Assembly: GCA_948470475.1 (NCBI GenBank)
Contig: OX419339.1
Span: 15,697,363-15,761,362 of the forward strand
Direction: 5' to 3'
Source: Galaxea fascicularis
Taxonomy: Eukaryota > Cnidaria > Anthozoa > Scleractinia > Euphylliidae
Length of the DNA stretch: 64,000 nucleotides
Position 1 is the stretch's first letter, and each line of letters starts with the position of its first letter. Position numbers and translations under genes: made by a program. Shown one piece after another: positions 25,801-36,767 of the stretch. Under the pieces are notes generated by a model that worked only from the letters and a program-made list of their open reading frames with translations, was not told where the DNA came from and made no database searches.

Positions 25801-28800
25801 GCTTCAGTTTAGTGTCAATAAATTTGATTGAAATCTTACCACTCCACCAGCTGCCATATGAATGAGGATACTCTTCCTACGACCCAAGTTAGCACAGTGG
25901 AAGAGCATAAAATAAGCTGTGAGGTAAGTGATAGGAAGAGCAGCCGCCTCCTCAAAACTCATGCTCTCTGGAATGGGAAAACAAGTCTCAGCAGGCGTGC
26001 AGACATATTCACACCAGGCACCAGACATTATTAAGCACCCTACACGTGCACCAACCTGGAAAAATAACAAGACAAACTAGTTAACTCCAAACTGCAACTA
26101 TTCAAGTACCATGAAATGCAGTGTAAGTAAGGTATTGTAAGTAGTGTATTGTACACAGTGCAGCATTGTAATGTTCTTAGTGTGGTGTCTGTTTTGTAAA
26201 CAATGTGTCATAATTCTTAAACAAAAACTTATAATTAAAAAAAAAGAGAGAAAATTCAAGTACAAAAGACTGCTTCATAACTAAGAATGATTAAATCAAA
26301 TGAAGAATGATTGTCGCAGTTGTGACCACAATTTTTACAATTGCATAACGAGAAGCCTGAAAAAATTTCAGGACTTCATTTGAACCCATGACCTTGCAAT
26401 TCCAGTGCAATGCTCTATCAACTGAGCTATGAAGCCACTGAGGTTGGGAGCAGGTCAATGTTGGATTCATATGTTTCCATGAAAGATATGTAAGTGAATG
26501 ATGCATATGAAAGAAATCATACGTGAACTGCATATTTGAAATCAAATGGAGAATGATCTTTGCAGTTGTGATTGCAATTTTTACAACTGTGTAAAGAAGC
26601 CTGAAAAAAATTCAGGACCATTGAAGTCCTGAATTTCTCAGGCTTCTTTACGCACACAGAGAGGGCCTAAAAGTCATCCTATAAGAAGCTTCCAAGCTCT
26701 GTGGAAACAGGTCAACAGCCTATCATCCAGCCTCCGCCAAACCGGGAGATGCTAACTGTGCAGTAAAATATCATTACACATGTTGTTTATATCCTACTCA
26801 AGATGTTCTTACATTGAAATCACATTCCAACATACCTCCAGGTCTGTAACATTTTCCCCCACTTCCTCTATGGTTCCAGCACATTCCGAGCCGACAACAA
26901 ATGGAGGTTTTTTAGGAACTGGATACAGTCCTTGCCGTTGCATTAACTCCATAAAATTAAGGCCACTGTGATAAACAATAAAAAACATACAATAAGCAGA
27001 TGGAAATTATAATGTGTTGTTCCAGAAAATATCCTTATCTCCTCCATGAAAGGGTTTTTGGTTTACACCCCCTACCCCGCTGGAATTTCCAATAGGCAAT
27101 TTCCGAGATCGCTTGAGCCTCTATTTCAAAGCGAGTCTAAGGCCCGTTTCAAACGCCGAGCTTAATTAAGTCGAGTTAAAAGCTGTTGCTGTAAACATGC
27201 GTCAAACCATAACAAACCGGTTTTGCTGACTTTTAAAATGTATTTATAATTTATGAATTCAGTTCGGCACGGCTATAGCACGCCGTTTGAAACCATGCCG
27301 TGCCAAAGTCGGGTAGCACGACAGAGCTTGCCGTGCCGCACGGCAGAGTCGAACTTAATTCTTAAATGGTTTCAAACGCCGTGCTACAGCCGTGCCAAAG
27401 TCGAACTTAAATAACGAATTTAGTTCGGCACGACTTTAGCACGGCGTTTGAAACGGGCCTAAGTGCGAAGTCTTTGTAATGAAAGTGAGTTTTTGCTCAT
27501 ATGGAAGCTGAACTTATTACCATCACAAAACTTTCACACTTTGACTCGCTTTGAAATAGAGGCTCCAGGGAACTCAGAAATGGCCCATTCAGCTCCATAT
27601 GTTTCTTTGAAAACTTTTACTTTTGCCGGGTGGTGCACAGGAATGCAGTTTGACCCAGTTTGTCCTGTATACGCTAAAGGTAGGACGACGGCCTCTTTGA
27701 AGTTTTGTCTGTGTTAATAAAATTTTTCCCAGTCCAACCAAACAGGTTCCACTTGTTTTAAAATGACAAAATGTATCCCACATACAATGTTGACCAATCA
27801 TAACACAACTACTTTGTTTTTTGTATTGCTGGAGAAGTTGTTTGCTATAAAATGGGAGTCACACTTGTATTGCAACAGTAGTGAGACAAATCAACCAAAC
27901 GTTCGCAAATGTGCCCAGAAGAGTGATCTGGCCCTTATTTAATGAAATGGTACTTGTAACCACATTGGAAAGAGAGAAAGCAATTCCCAGAAGGTGAATG
28001 CTCAACCCTTAAAATCAGTATGTATCCATAATTTAGAATAATCATTTCTGCTCACTGTTCTCCCCATATTCATTGTGGCTGATGGGAGAATAATCATTTG
28101 TGACTTTGGTGACGTGAGCTGTTTTTCCCCATAACCTGTAACTTGATCAACAGTTGGTATGTGTAAGCTTGAGAACATTTGATTGCAATCCAAACTAAAC
28201 ATTAAGGAATTAGGACACAAAGTCCAAAGATGGAACCAGGAACTCCCTGTCTGCTCTAAATTTTGCAATGAGAAATTTGCATTTAAAATCCACGTGTAAA
28301 TCAAATATTTCGGCAATGACTAATTGGAATCTCGGTTACAAATTTTGGAACTGACACTTGCTAATCTCCAGTGTATTCCATGCATATTTCAAATATTCAT
28401 TCCCCAAAAACCTTGCATAAAAATATCAATGAAATTCAGTGGTATTGTTAGGCATTTTTGTCTAAAATGGTATTAATCGACCCAAGAAGCTCAAAACACC
28501 ATCGAATTGTTTCTTTGAATCCAGTGTTTGTTCTATAATTCGAGACACGTGCATGACCCAGAAGTGAACAATACAATGTATTATTCTTCAAACAAGATAG
28601 CAAATAAGGCAATAAAAATAAGATGAAGTGCAATGATAATAATGACAAACTGGAGCTTCTTTTTAATGTCGCAGCTACCCCAGCACGATGTCACAGGGAC
28701 TACAAATACGTAGCGTGGAAATATTAGCTTCATATTGAGTAACGTTACTTCGTCTCAATGAACCTCATAGTAAAATACAAAGTAAAATATCATTAAAACC

Positions 28801-29330
28801 AAAATCCAACAAAACACATACTTAAAACAAGGAAACGTACAGGGATTTCAAATTGGTTAGAAACACTTATCATCGTTTATTCATGGTCAAATATCAAAGA
28901 AGAACGAGTTCCACGCCGGCTGAGCTTTACAAGAGCCCCTCCCACAAAACCATATCGTGTTCAACCTTCAAGCGAATCATTTTCTACCACGCTTGAATCG
29001 AAATAATTGCCCTCCAGGGGGAAGTCAATTGTTTTCCTTGCTGTACAGAAGATAAAACAACCAAAGACAGCGGTCACAATTGAGCAAATAATCGCATACT
29101 CACCAAGCGTGCACACGGACAACGACATGTCCAGCTGTCGCCTTAGGCTTGGCAAATTTCTGAACTTGTAGTTTGTTGTAACCGCCAAACCCAGTAAGAA
29201 CAATGCTTCGCATCATTTCCTGCTCCGGTTGTTTTTCAGGTTCTTCCTTTTTCTCTTCCACTTTCTCTTCGCTTTTCGCTTCTCCTTCAACCTTGGCTTC
29301 GGGCTCTTCCTTTCGAACCTCGTCCGCCAT
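19830..29330 (-). CDS. VAT1: VAT1-like NADPH-dependent oxidoreductase (synaptic vesicle membrane protein VAT-1 homologue)
   Basis: A medium-chain dehydrogenase/reductase of the zeta-crystallin/quinone oxidoreductase branch that lacks the catalytic-zinc pattern. Ten exons: 29104-29330, 26836-26965, 25840-26055, 25651-25722, 24247-24323, 22840-22943, 22506-22561, 21985-22173, 20814-20948 and 19830-19955. All have GT-AG junctions and compatible phases, giving 443 aa. MRSIVLTGFGGYNKLQV (about 40-56) and CGLNFMELMQRQGLYP (about 76-91) match VAT1. HMAAGGVGTAATQL (about 186-199) is the Rossmann nucleotide-binding turn. DIVLDPLGGADTKKGYNLL (about 250) and RKNVGKVILSP (about 369) are also family-typical. 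Residues 1-39 and the last 64 residues are Glu/Lys/Pro-rich tails. The start at 29330 (MADEV) is preferred over an in-frame ATG at 29360, which lies too close to the TATA box. VAT1 versus VAT1L is not resolved. Confidence 0.94.
20502..20728. mobile_element. Diverged copy of the TTTCAAACGCC-ended MITE
   Basis: The stretch containing ATTATAAATACAT, GTCAGCAAAACCGG and GCATGTTTACAGCAAC matches, in reverse orientation, the interior of the 27141 element. The left end GGTCCATTTCAAATGCC corresponds to that element's GGCCCGTTTCAAACGCC. It lies in the last intron of the VAT1-like gene; the right boundary is blurred. Confidence 0.6.
24698..24807. repeat. 110-bp repeat with TTAACCCTTTCACTCC ends (copy 1)
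   Basis: Inverted ends TTAACCCTTTCACTCC and GGGAGTTAAAGGGTTAA enclose GTGCCAGATGGCAC and GATTTTACTCTGTCTAA. Homologous copies lie at 40662-40770 and 40801-40910. The preceding TCTTCACCCAAAAACTAT (from 24673) is shared with the spacer between those two. Confidence 0.75.
25005..25157. mobile_element. Small GC-rich element with GTGCTTTCAATA ends
   Basis: Left GTGCTTTCAATAGGACC and right TATTGAAAGCACCG are inverted ends. The interior is unusually G+C-rich (CCGGCACCTGCCGGAGCTCC) for this intron. It interrupts AT-rich DNA in an intron of the VAT1-like gene. Confidence 0.5.
26297..26545 (-). mobile_element. tRNA-derived SINE (copy 1)
   Basis: The minus strand reads GCTTCATAGCTCAGTTGATA (A box, 26412-26431), then GGTCATGGGTTCAAATGAAG (B box, about 26375-26394), a CCTGAAATTTTTTCAGGCTT hairpin and a body ending TCATTCTTCATTTGATTT. 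This is the Pol III SINE layout. It is in an intron of the VAT1-like gene. Confidence 0.75.
26546..26660. mobile_element. Two SINE tail fragments facing each other
   Basis: AGAAGCCTGAAAAAAATTCAGGACC (26587-26611) and its inverse GTCCTGAATTTCTCAGGCTTCT are the tail hairpin of the same SINE in opposite orientations, so this is a truncated head-to-head pair. Confidence 0.55.
27095..27585. mobile_element. Outer foldback MITE carrying a nested MITE
   Basis: The left end GGCAATTTCCGAG...GAGCCTCTATTTCAAAGCGA and the right end TCGCTTTGAAATAGAGGCTC...CTCAGAAATGGCC are inverted repeats. The 27141-27459 element sits inside it, a few bases past the left repeat. Confidence 0.7.
27141..27459. mobile_element. 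MITE with GGCCCGTTTCAAACGCCG ends and TAA duplication
   Basis: Near-perfect ends GGCCCGTTTCAAACGCCG and CGGCGTTTGAAACGGGCC are flanked by TAA on both sides (27138-27140, 27460-27462). PIF/Harbinger-like. The arms repeat TTCGGCACG(A/G)CT and its inverse. Confidence 0.85.
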
Positions 29331-29370
29331 GATTACACGATTTTCGTGAGGGTGGGACACCCTGCAGGCA

Positions 29371-29380
29371 AATATATAGC
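29371..29380 (-). promoter_or_regulatory. TATA box of the VAT1-like gene
   Basis: The minus strand reads GAGGCTATATATTTGCC, with the TATA core about 45 nt upstream of the ATG at 29330. This predicts a start near 29345-29355 and a short 5' UTR. Confidence 0.5.
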
Positions 29381-30401
29381 CTCAAAACCGTGATGATGGG
29401 CGGGGTGGGACGGGAATAGTGGTGACTAGCGTGCAAACTGAAACGTTTAACGGTATTTTCTGTGAATATCGACAGGAGCCCGTAAATATTTATGGCTCCT
29501 AATATCGAATATTTCGTTCTGACTTCCTGACAGCGAACAGAAGTTGGCTAAAGGAAGAGAAAAATTAGGCATCTCAGAAAGAAAAAATGATATCTTGATT
29601 GGTGTCATTGGTACAAAAGCTTGAACAGTGTTTTCCTTTTGCGTAAATCCGCAGACAATAAACAGGTCTTTCAAGTTGAGATTTTTTTCAGTGCAGGAAT
29701 CTTGGGAGATGAAAGCCACTTTATATCTGAGGACCTGAGCTTTTCAATAAAGCCGAGCTCTTAATCTTGACACTGATCTACAGATAAACTTTGCTTAAAT
29801 TCATACAAAATGTCCCGGACACAACCATCGTTTCAGAAACGTACAACAGTACCTCCACGACTTGGGACAACACCCTGGTGGAGTGGTCCCCTTCCCTTAA
29901 TTTATTTATTTGTCTCTGGTCAGGGAAATCACACCCACGCCCGGATAGAGACCGCTCTCCAGCTTTTTTGGGAAAAGACCAGATATTAAAGACAGACTTT
30001 TGTGGCGTCCGTTTTGGTTAACCACTCGTACCGCCAAGTGTATGGAAAATATTTTAACTAGGCCGGATATTTTATCCCTCGGCTAGTATAGCAGTGTCTT
30101 TCAGGACTAATATTTCCTATCACGTCTGACCTCTGATGTATCCGAAAAGTGATTAACAGGACTGCAAGACAAATTTCGCCACAAATTCATTACATACACA
30201 TTGAACTGGGTAATATACTGTACGAGTGACGTAAAAAATGTTCAGAAAGAAATTCACCACTTATAATCATGGGACACAGGTCAGCCTTTCCTCCTGGTTC
30301 TACGCTTCGTGCACAGTTGGGAACTTCCTGTCAAAAGACGACCCCCATTTTTCTGACTATATAGCACGTGTTTGGAAGAATTAACGAGCACCAAGGAGAA
30401 A

Positions 30402-30548
30402 ATGTCTAATCTCTATGCGAAAATCATGAACCGAAAGGAGGCAACTTCTTCTATCCTTTCAGACTACATTGACTATTCAGATCTATTCAGAGTAAAATTC
30501 GAGAACGAACAACTGGCTGGAGTTCAATGTTCAGTTCGTGGGGGGTAA
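30402..30548 (+). CDS. Small ORF, 48 aa, downstream of a TATA box (hypothetical)
   Basis: Begins MSNLYAKIMNRKEATSSILS and ends CSVRGG, with sense-like codon use. TATATAG at 30358-30364 lies 44 nt upstream, a plausible core-promoter distance. A donor-like GGTAAAATG overlaps the stop, so it could instead be a first exon. No family recognised, and it may be chance. Confidence 0.2.
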   Translation: MSNLYAKIMNRKEATSSILSDYIDYSDLFRVKFENEQLAGVQCSVRGG

Positions 30549-32690
30549 AATGATACTCACATGACTCAGGTTATTTTCCAACAAATTACAACACCATTCA
30601 AAGTGCACACCGCCTGAAGAGCGCATAAAATTTGTCACCTGATATTTCCAGCTTGCCCTTTTGTATTCAAAAACTCAGGAAGGGTCATTCAAAGGGGGGA
30701 GGGGGAAGTACACTTTAATTCTTAAAGCTCCATTGGAAACAATGATAGGGATTAGAATCGTTCTGTACTGAAAGAAAACTCGTACCCGAAACAATGTTTT
30801 GCGTAATTGAAGGGCTCGGGTTACTCGGGGCATGACCCACCTATGATGCTTTCCTTAGCTAGGGGCCAACTGGAAAACTTTAGTTTATTTGGCCACTAGA
30901 TGCCTTCAAATTGCACTAGATTAGCTTTTCTTTTCCCATTTTATAGCTCTAAAATTCATTTAAATGTAACGCTAATAGCAGAAAAAAGGCGGTTAAATAA
31001 AGATTGTTGTTGGGTCGCTTTTTTTATTTCTTCCAAACAATCACCTCTAGCCTTGATCTCATAGAACTTGTGCTGTGACTATCCCCTTTGCGTACAAAGG
31101 GCATTGATAAAGAAGCAGTAGTTTACCTTTCGTGTTTTAGTTTAACAGCCGGTTGCAGACAAAAACGCGATACATTTATTTAAGGTTTGTGCTGACCCAT
31201 ATAGACGACCGATATCTGCAAGCGTCATTGTGTGATATTTTCTGGTTATCAGACAGGCAAAAGTGGCTAAATAAAAGGGGAACAAAAACGAATACGTAGG
31301 GAATGAATAGCAAAACAACAATGTGAGAGGAGATACCATTAGTTAACTAACAAAGCGATACTGGTGACGTAGAAGACTGATATATGTAAGTCAACAAGGC
31401 GCGATACAGTATGAAGGTATGTAGTAATGCTCTCTTTCATTGACGACATTTTGAAATCTTAGGAGGATCATCATCGCTACTGCAAGATTTCTTTTTTTTT
31501 TTTTTGCGGCGTCGGAAAATCTCAAAGGATGATCATCGCTACTGTAAGGTGTCTTTTCAATAAACGAAGAGTTGAGTAAGAACGACTGCCAATTAAGAAA
31601 TAGCGGGCGAATGATTAAAAAGGATGTACTTGTTTATTCGTATTGGTTCAAGTCCCGTTATTTCGACGTAAATGAAATTGTTTGGTTATGCATTATTCTA
31701 TATCAGGCAGAATATGGTGAGTGGCTCGTGGTCGAGTGGCAAGAGTGTTGAACTTTGCCTAGCTCCTGTAAGGTTTTCTCCCAGGCGCTCACACGCTATC
31801 AATTCGTTTCCAAAAAACAGAGAGCGGCCTATAGAGCGTTTTCACAGTCACGCAATACTGAAAAAGTCAAGAAACTGGGATGAAATAGGAAACGAATAAA
31901 GAAGAAGAAGTCACCTCTCCAAGGTTTAGCTCTGTGCGTTATCCCAAACTGCAGATATTCCGCACAAATTTTTCTGAGCCCAGTATGGTTCCGCCATATT
32001 GGTGTTCCACTGTGGAAGACCAATATGGCGCCCAGAAATAGTGTACGTAAACATCTGGATCTTACTTTGGTTATCTAGGCAACTGGTTAACTGTAATAAA
32101 CAATCAAGCATTAAGATAAACACTTTTTCCACTACTTTAACTTCTCAAATGGCTAAAAATCGCGAGATGGGTATGTATTTTTTGACAAACATTATAATAA
32201 CCTTATGTCGCGCAGCATCATAACTGTGAAATTCAAAACACGCTGGTTTCTAAACGAAGAACGCTATTGAGCTGGAAGGTTGTGCACAGATATAAAATTA
32301 ACACCTTTTATGCCTAACGTGGTTAAAACGTTTGGTAGGTCTCTGGTTCTCGATTTTAGAATTTGATGACGTCACGTGACAATTTTTTTGACAAGATTTT
32401 TTTATTTCTCATACATAATTTTACTGGGGTTTTTTTTTCCGCTCTTCTATTTATTTTTTCTATTTTTTCCCGGTAAAGCGTCGGTCCATTAAGCAACATG
32501 GTTGTCGCCCTATACAAGTACATATATTGTTAAAGAGGATGACAAACTCTTGAAAGTAAGGGCCTAAGGCCATTAAAAACCCGCTAACGAGCAGACATAG
32601 CACAACAGAACGAAGGACGGCAAAGCCGTTGTCCGTTAGAGGTAACATTATCGTAAGCTAGTAATCAGGACCAATCAGCAACAACCCCGA
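30549..32690. other. Intergenic, no gene seen
   Basis: Short ORFs only. Notable small items are a 40-bp hairpin CCGCCATATTGGTGTTCCAC / GTGGAAGACCAATATGGCG (31991-32032) and two direct copies of GATCATCATCGCTACTG-like sequence around 31467 and 31530. Confidence 0.35.
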
Positions 32691-34139
32691 CTAACATACG
32701 ACGACTGCGAAAAAATGCGACACGACGACGCTACTATCAACGACAACGAAATGACTCTGAGAGACTCGAAAGCTTACGATAAACAGACAGAGAAAGACAG
32801 CCTGCCTATCGTCAACGACATACAGCTGTTGGTTGTTAACAACATTACCTAAAAAAAACCTAAAATAGACTCTGTACGAGTTCAAAATGATCGCGAAAGA
32901 CAACGACAGTAACATTAACAACTGATGGGAGACAGCCAAAGACGTCATCGATTACATGAACAAAACCGCTAAAACTACAAGCGCCTGCAGAACGACTCTG
33001 TACGTAGAGAACAAAAACAGATAAGGAACATACAAAATTAAGAACGGTACATAAAGAAACACTGAACAAAAAGACTACAAAAGCGACTGTACGGATGAAA
33101 ACAGATGTGGCCGAGGACAATGTGACTATTGTGGTGCTCTATCAGATCGTTGGTCGCGGTTGCATCACCAAGCGGTCGCATGAGTGGTGTCAAGACCCTC
33201 ATGCTACAGTACCGAAATGACTTCAGGCCAGATTCGATGCCCTGACGTCTAACTCCCAAAAATGAGAGATCCTCGGACGAGGAGTTGGAGAGTATGACAT
33301 GAAAACCGTGGATGGACGTATTGTTTTGCGCGAACAGGAAGGATTGTTTCAAATCACATTGTCCGAGAAATAGACGCGAGACGATTTCACTTCGAGAAAT
33401 CCAAGGTGTGTCATTTCACGTGTTGTCAGTTGTGTAAACCCTCTTGTATCGAAGTGGTGGGGATGAGGGAAATGTACATGACCCTGTCAAGCCAGGTGAC
33501 GTCTGAATTCAAAGACAACACCGCCACCTCATTGAAAGTCGTCTATCGTAGAAAGTTCGAGACTCAGGATGAGAGGTAGCCTTGAGCAGTTTGGTGATGC
33601 AAGATCGAGATCTGGACGTCACCTTGTTACGTTGCACTACCGTGTTGGTGACGAATTTGAAAGTGTCGAAAGAAAGTCCACCTGCTTCTAATCGTACGAT
33701 CACCAGAGAAGTCCATGTCAGCGAGATGGTGGGGTTCAATGCCAAACATTCCTTGAAAACTGGACGACGAACGAGACCACCTTTGAACTGGACAAGACGT
33801 TATGTTTCAAAATGGGCTGGACGCGTCCTGATCCCACGGATGAACTTTTGATGGATCGAGACGTGATACCGGAATCGCTATAAAAAGCCCACGACAGTTA
33901 ACCTCTCCATCGTCGGTGTGAATCATGTCTCTAGGCGCGGCGTGCTGGAATCGTTGGCGTTGGCAAATGCTATGAAGGGTGTGTAAATCGCTCATGTCAG
34001 CATTACGCCCTGAAGCCCAATCGCAATGCGAAATTTGACATGGAGATGGCCACGAGGTAACCGTCTCTTTGAAAAGAAACACACACACTTGAAACCCTTC
34101 GATCATATGACCATTGCGTCCGCTGGTAAAAGGGACCTG
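32691..34139 (+). other. Coding-like but unreadable DNA upstream of the polymerase relic
   Basis: Composition (many CGA, GAC and ACG triplets) resembles the polymerase relic more than the AT-rich flanks, and short plus-strand ORFs follow one another. I cannot assign domains. It may be the eroded N-terminal region of the same element. The 197-aa minus ORF at 33807-34400 is antisense to it and is not supported. Confidence 0.35.
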
Positions 34140-36190
34140 CGGATGAACAAGATGTAGCTGCCTGACACCATCGCCTCCGAACCCTTGTACGGATGGCGGC
34201 AGAAGACCAACCATTTCAAGGTGGCCATGGAATGGCTCATGTGGTGCAAACACTGTTTCAGGCAAGTGGAATGGAACGCCCTGTCCGAAGAGGGTCGTGC
34301 AGAACACGATGAGATGGCTGTGGCCTACCCGGGCTGCATACACCAACACCATCCTCTGCATGGCCAACGAATCCAACATGTCCGTAATGTTGGCGAACAC
34401 CCTAGTCCTTGGACGGCTACGATCCTCAGACCCACACAGGATACGAATTCAACGGTTGTCTCTGGTACGGGTACCCAAGGTCACGGAGGGTCATCGACGT
34501 TTTCAAGGACGCAGCAAGGCCGAAATATTCGACTTGACAGAGCGGAAGCGGAAGAAGTTGGAAGAATTTCCGGGTTGGACCTAATGTCACCCTTGGAGCA
34601 AGGGGGTTCCATTTACGGAGGACGGACCAACGCTTTATGACTGTACAAGTCCGTTCAACTCGGGAAGAGGGTCGGTATTACTACCCCAGGGTAAACAAAC
34701 GGTGCAGTTACCGTGTTGGACATCCTGTCTTTATCTACGAGCCTTCAACCACTGATTTATCTCCGTACTTTAGGTTGACCAAGGTGACGGTTTTACCCCC
34801 CGAAGGATCTCTTTCACTCCGAGTTGCCGCACCGTGTCGCTGATAAACTTACCTTCCCTCTCAGTGTCACATGTGCGGAGGAGAACGTGGAAAAACCCGT
34901 CATGAACAATTGCGACCACCCAGCGATACAAGTAGTGTATGATAGGAACCCGGCCATGTTCGCCGGAAATCGAAAGGGCTGTAGACAAGGGGTACCGTAT
35001 TCTAAACGTACATGAGGTGTGGCACTTCCGTGAGCCAAAAGCGGGTTTTCTCCGGGACTACGTGGACGCCTGGATCAAGATCAAAGTCGAAGCCCCAGGG
35101 TTGCAACACGAAGGAGCAACGTAGAGACTAGATCCAGCGGTTCGAGGCTTGAGAGGGAATTTGACTCGGCTATGAGAAGTACAACCCCGTACTGCGCAGC
35201 CTGGCCAAAATGATGCTCTACAGCATGAGGGGCAAGTTTTGCTAAAGACTCGACAAGACCCACGTGGCGGAATTCACAGATCCCAACTGTTCTGTGAGTT
35301 CATGGACAGAGACACCCATGATGTCTGTTACGTGAGCGTCTTCACGGAGACATTAGGGAGTTTTAGCAACTAGGACGGCAACGGCAACGAGAACGCCACA
35401 AAACAATAGGTTTAATGACCAAAAACAATCGCTCAGCACGTGCGTTTTACAGTTTTGTACATTTCTTTGCCGTTATCTACAAAACAACAACGCGAAATGA
35501 CCAAATTTTATGTTTTCTCGAGAACGTGAGCAATAAGCGGCAAAGTTTCTTTCTTTTTCCATGCTTTAACACCGTTCATAGTAATTTAGTTCCTTGACAG
35601 TTCGTCAGCATTTTCCAAGTTAAACGATCAATAATTGCGAAAGAGAGACAGAAATGAGAAGTTATATTTTCAAATGACGTTTTCGTTGCCGTCGCCTTCG
35701 TCGCTGCTAAAACTCCCTATTCCCTTGGCACAGAACCTTAACATCCTCCTGGGGTGTTTCACGACCTGTTGGGCACCCTTAAACCTTTACGAAGCCCTCG
35801 AGCAGTTGGATGATCGAGTCCTATACTGACACGGACTCATGGACTCGGTCATTTTCCCTCAACGATCTGATGAACTTATCCTGACGTTGGGCGAGTACCT
35901 TGGTGACTTCACTAATGAGCTGGACGCCAACGATTACATCGCAAAATTCTGCTCTGCTGATTCCAAACATTATGGCTACAACCAAGAATGGTAAGGTGGG
36001 CTGCAAGGTGCAAGGTTTCTCCCTCAAAAGTGAAGGCCACGCCTAACTCAATGACGAAGTCCTACGCCAACACATCTTGGAAGAACTACAACGGCCCTTG
36101 GACATCCCTCCGGACTACCCGAGTCACCCTGAGTCACACGATCCACCGTAATTCGAAGGGCTATCCGATTCGAGGGATCCGACTTTGAAC
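34140..36190 (+). pseudogene. Decayed B-family DNA polymerase (DNA_pol_B_2 type, Polinton-like)
   Basis: Motifs of protein-primed B-family DNA polymerases occur in the expected order on the plus strand. They are GYEFNGCLWYGYPRS near 34441-34480; LTKVTVLPPEGS near 34773-34810; KLTFPLSVTCAEE near 34845-34885; EVWHFREPKAGFLRDYVDAW near 35011-35072; SLAKMMLYSMRGKF at 35198-35239; DTDS (palm motif C) at 35828-35839; LGDFTNELDANDYI near 35899-35940; and SKHYGY (KxY motif) near 35962-35979. These blocks fall in at least three different frames with stops between them, and a MITE (35356-35717) separates the palm motifs. It is therefore a dead copy. Weaker degenerate coding-like DNA of similar composition extends left to about 32690. 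Polinton/Maverick origin is inference; capsid, integrase and terminal repeats were not found. Confidence 0.8.
35356..35717. mobile_element. MITE with GGGAGTTTTAGCAAC ends inserted in the polymerase relic
   Basis: The left end GGGAGTTTTAGCAAC and the right end GTCGCTGCTAAAACTCCC are inverted. The arms contain GACGGCAACGGCAACGAGAACG and its inverse. It is related to the 55060-55517 element, with shared CGTTTTCGTTGCCGTCG and AAACAACAACG(C/T)GAAATGACC. TTA precedes the left end. Confidence 0.8.
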
Positions 36191-36378
36191 GGTCGCCTTC
36201 ATTGGTCGTACTGTCAGTTACTGTAAGCACTGCCGTGGCGAGCACCACCAGCACCACTCTCCTTCTTGTTGTAAATAGTTTATTCTCTCTGCTTACCAAC
36301 GAAGGAGACGAGTGCGTCACTAGGACCCCACATGTTCCCACTTGTAACTACAGGTGTTTTTTTTCAAGCAAGTTGTCA

Positions 36379-36767
36379 TTAAAGTACCTTTAACCCCAAA
36401 ATATTTTTCGCTAAATTAAATCTTTGCACCTGTTCGAAACGCATTGCGGTCTCCCCCCCCCCCCAATTTAAAAAAATATATATATCCTGCCCTTTTACAG
36501 GCTTCAAAACCAAGCATCGTTTGTTTAACGACCGAGTCAGAAAGGGAGTGGGTCTATTCCTTATTTGACGTCTCAATCTACTTTGCATGCATGTTTACAA
36601 AGAGTTAATGCCATGCAAATCAGTTTGTGACGTCAAAGCAGGAATAGACCCACTCCCCTTCTGACTCGGTCGTGAATCAAATGATGCTCAGTTTTGAAGC
36701 CTATTAAAAGTCAAGATTTGGTGAGGGATTCATTTTAACAAAAAAAATTAAGTTATAGGCACTTTAA
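36379..36767. mobile_element. Foldback MITE with TTAAAGT(A/G)CCT ends
   Basis: The outer ends TTAAAGTACCTTTAAC and GTTATAGGCACTTTAA are inverted. Pairing is strong from GGCTTCAAAAC (36501) inward, including CGACCGAGTCAGAA-GGGAGTGGGTCTATTCC and its inverse. The centre has GCATGCATG and TGACGTC motifs. A poly-C tract sits in the left arm. Confidence 0.75.

Noticed and set aside
31715..31765. tRNA-like GGCTCGTGGTCGAGTGGC
   Set aside because: Only an A-box resemblance. No B box or acceptor stem could be found.
33807..34400. 197-aa minus-strand ORF
   Set aside because: It is exactly antisense to the polymerase relic, has no recognisable domain, and the plus strand explains the sequence better.
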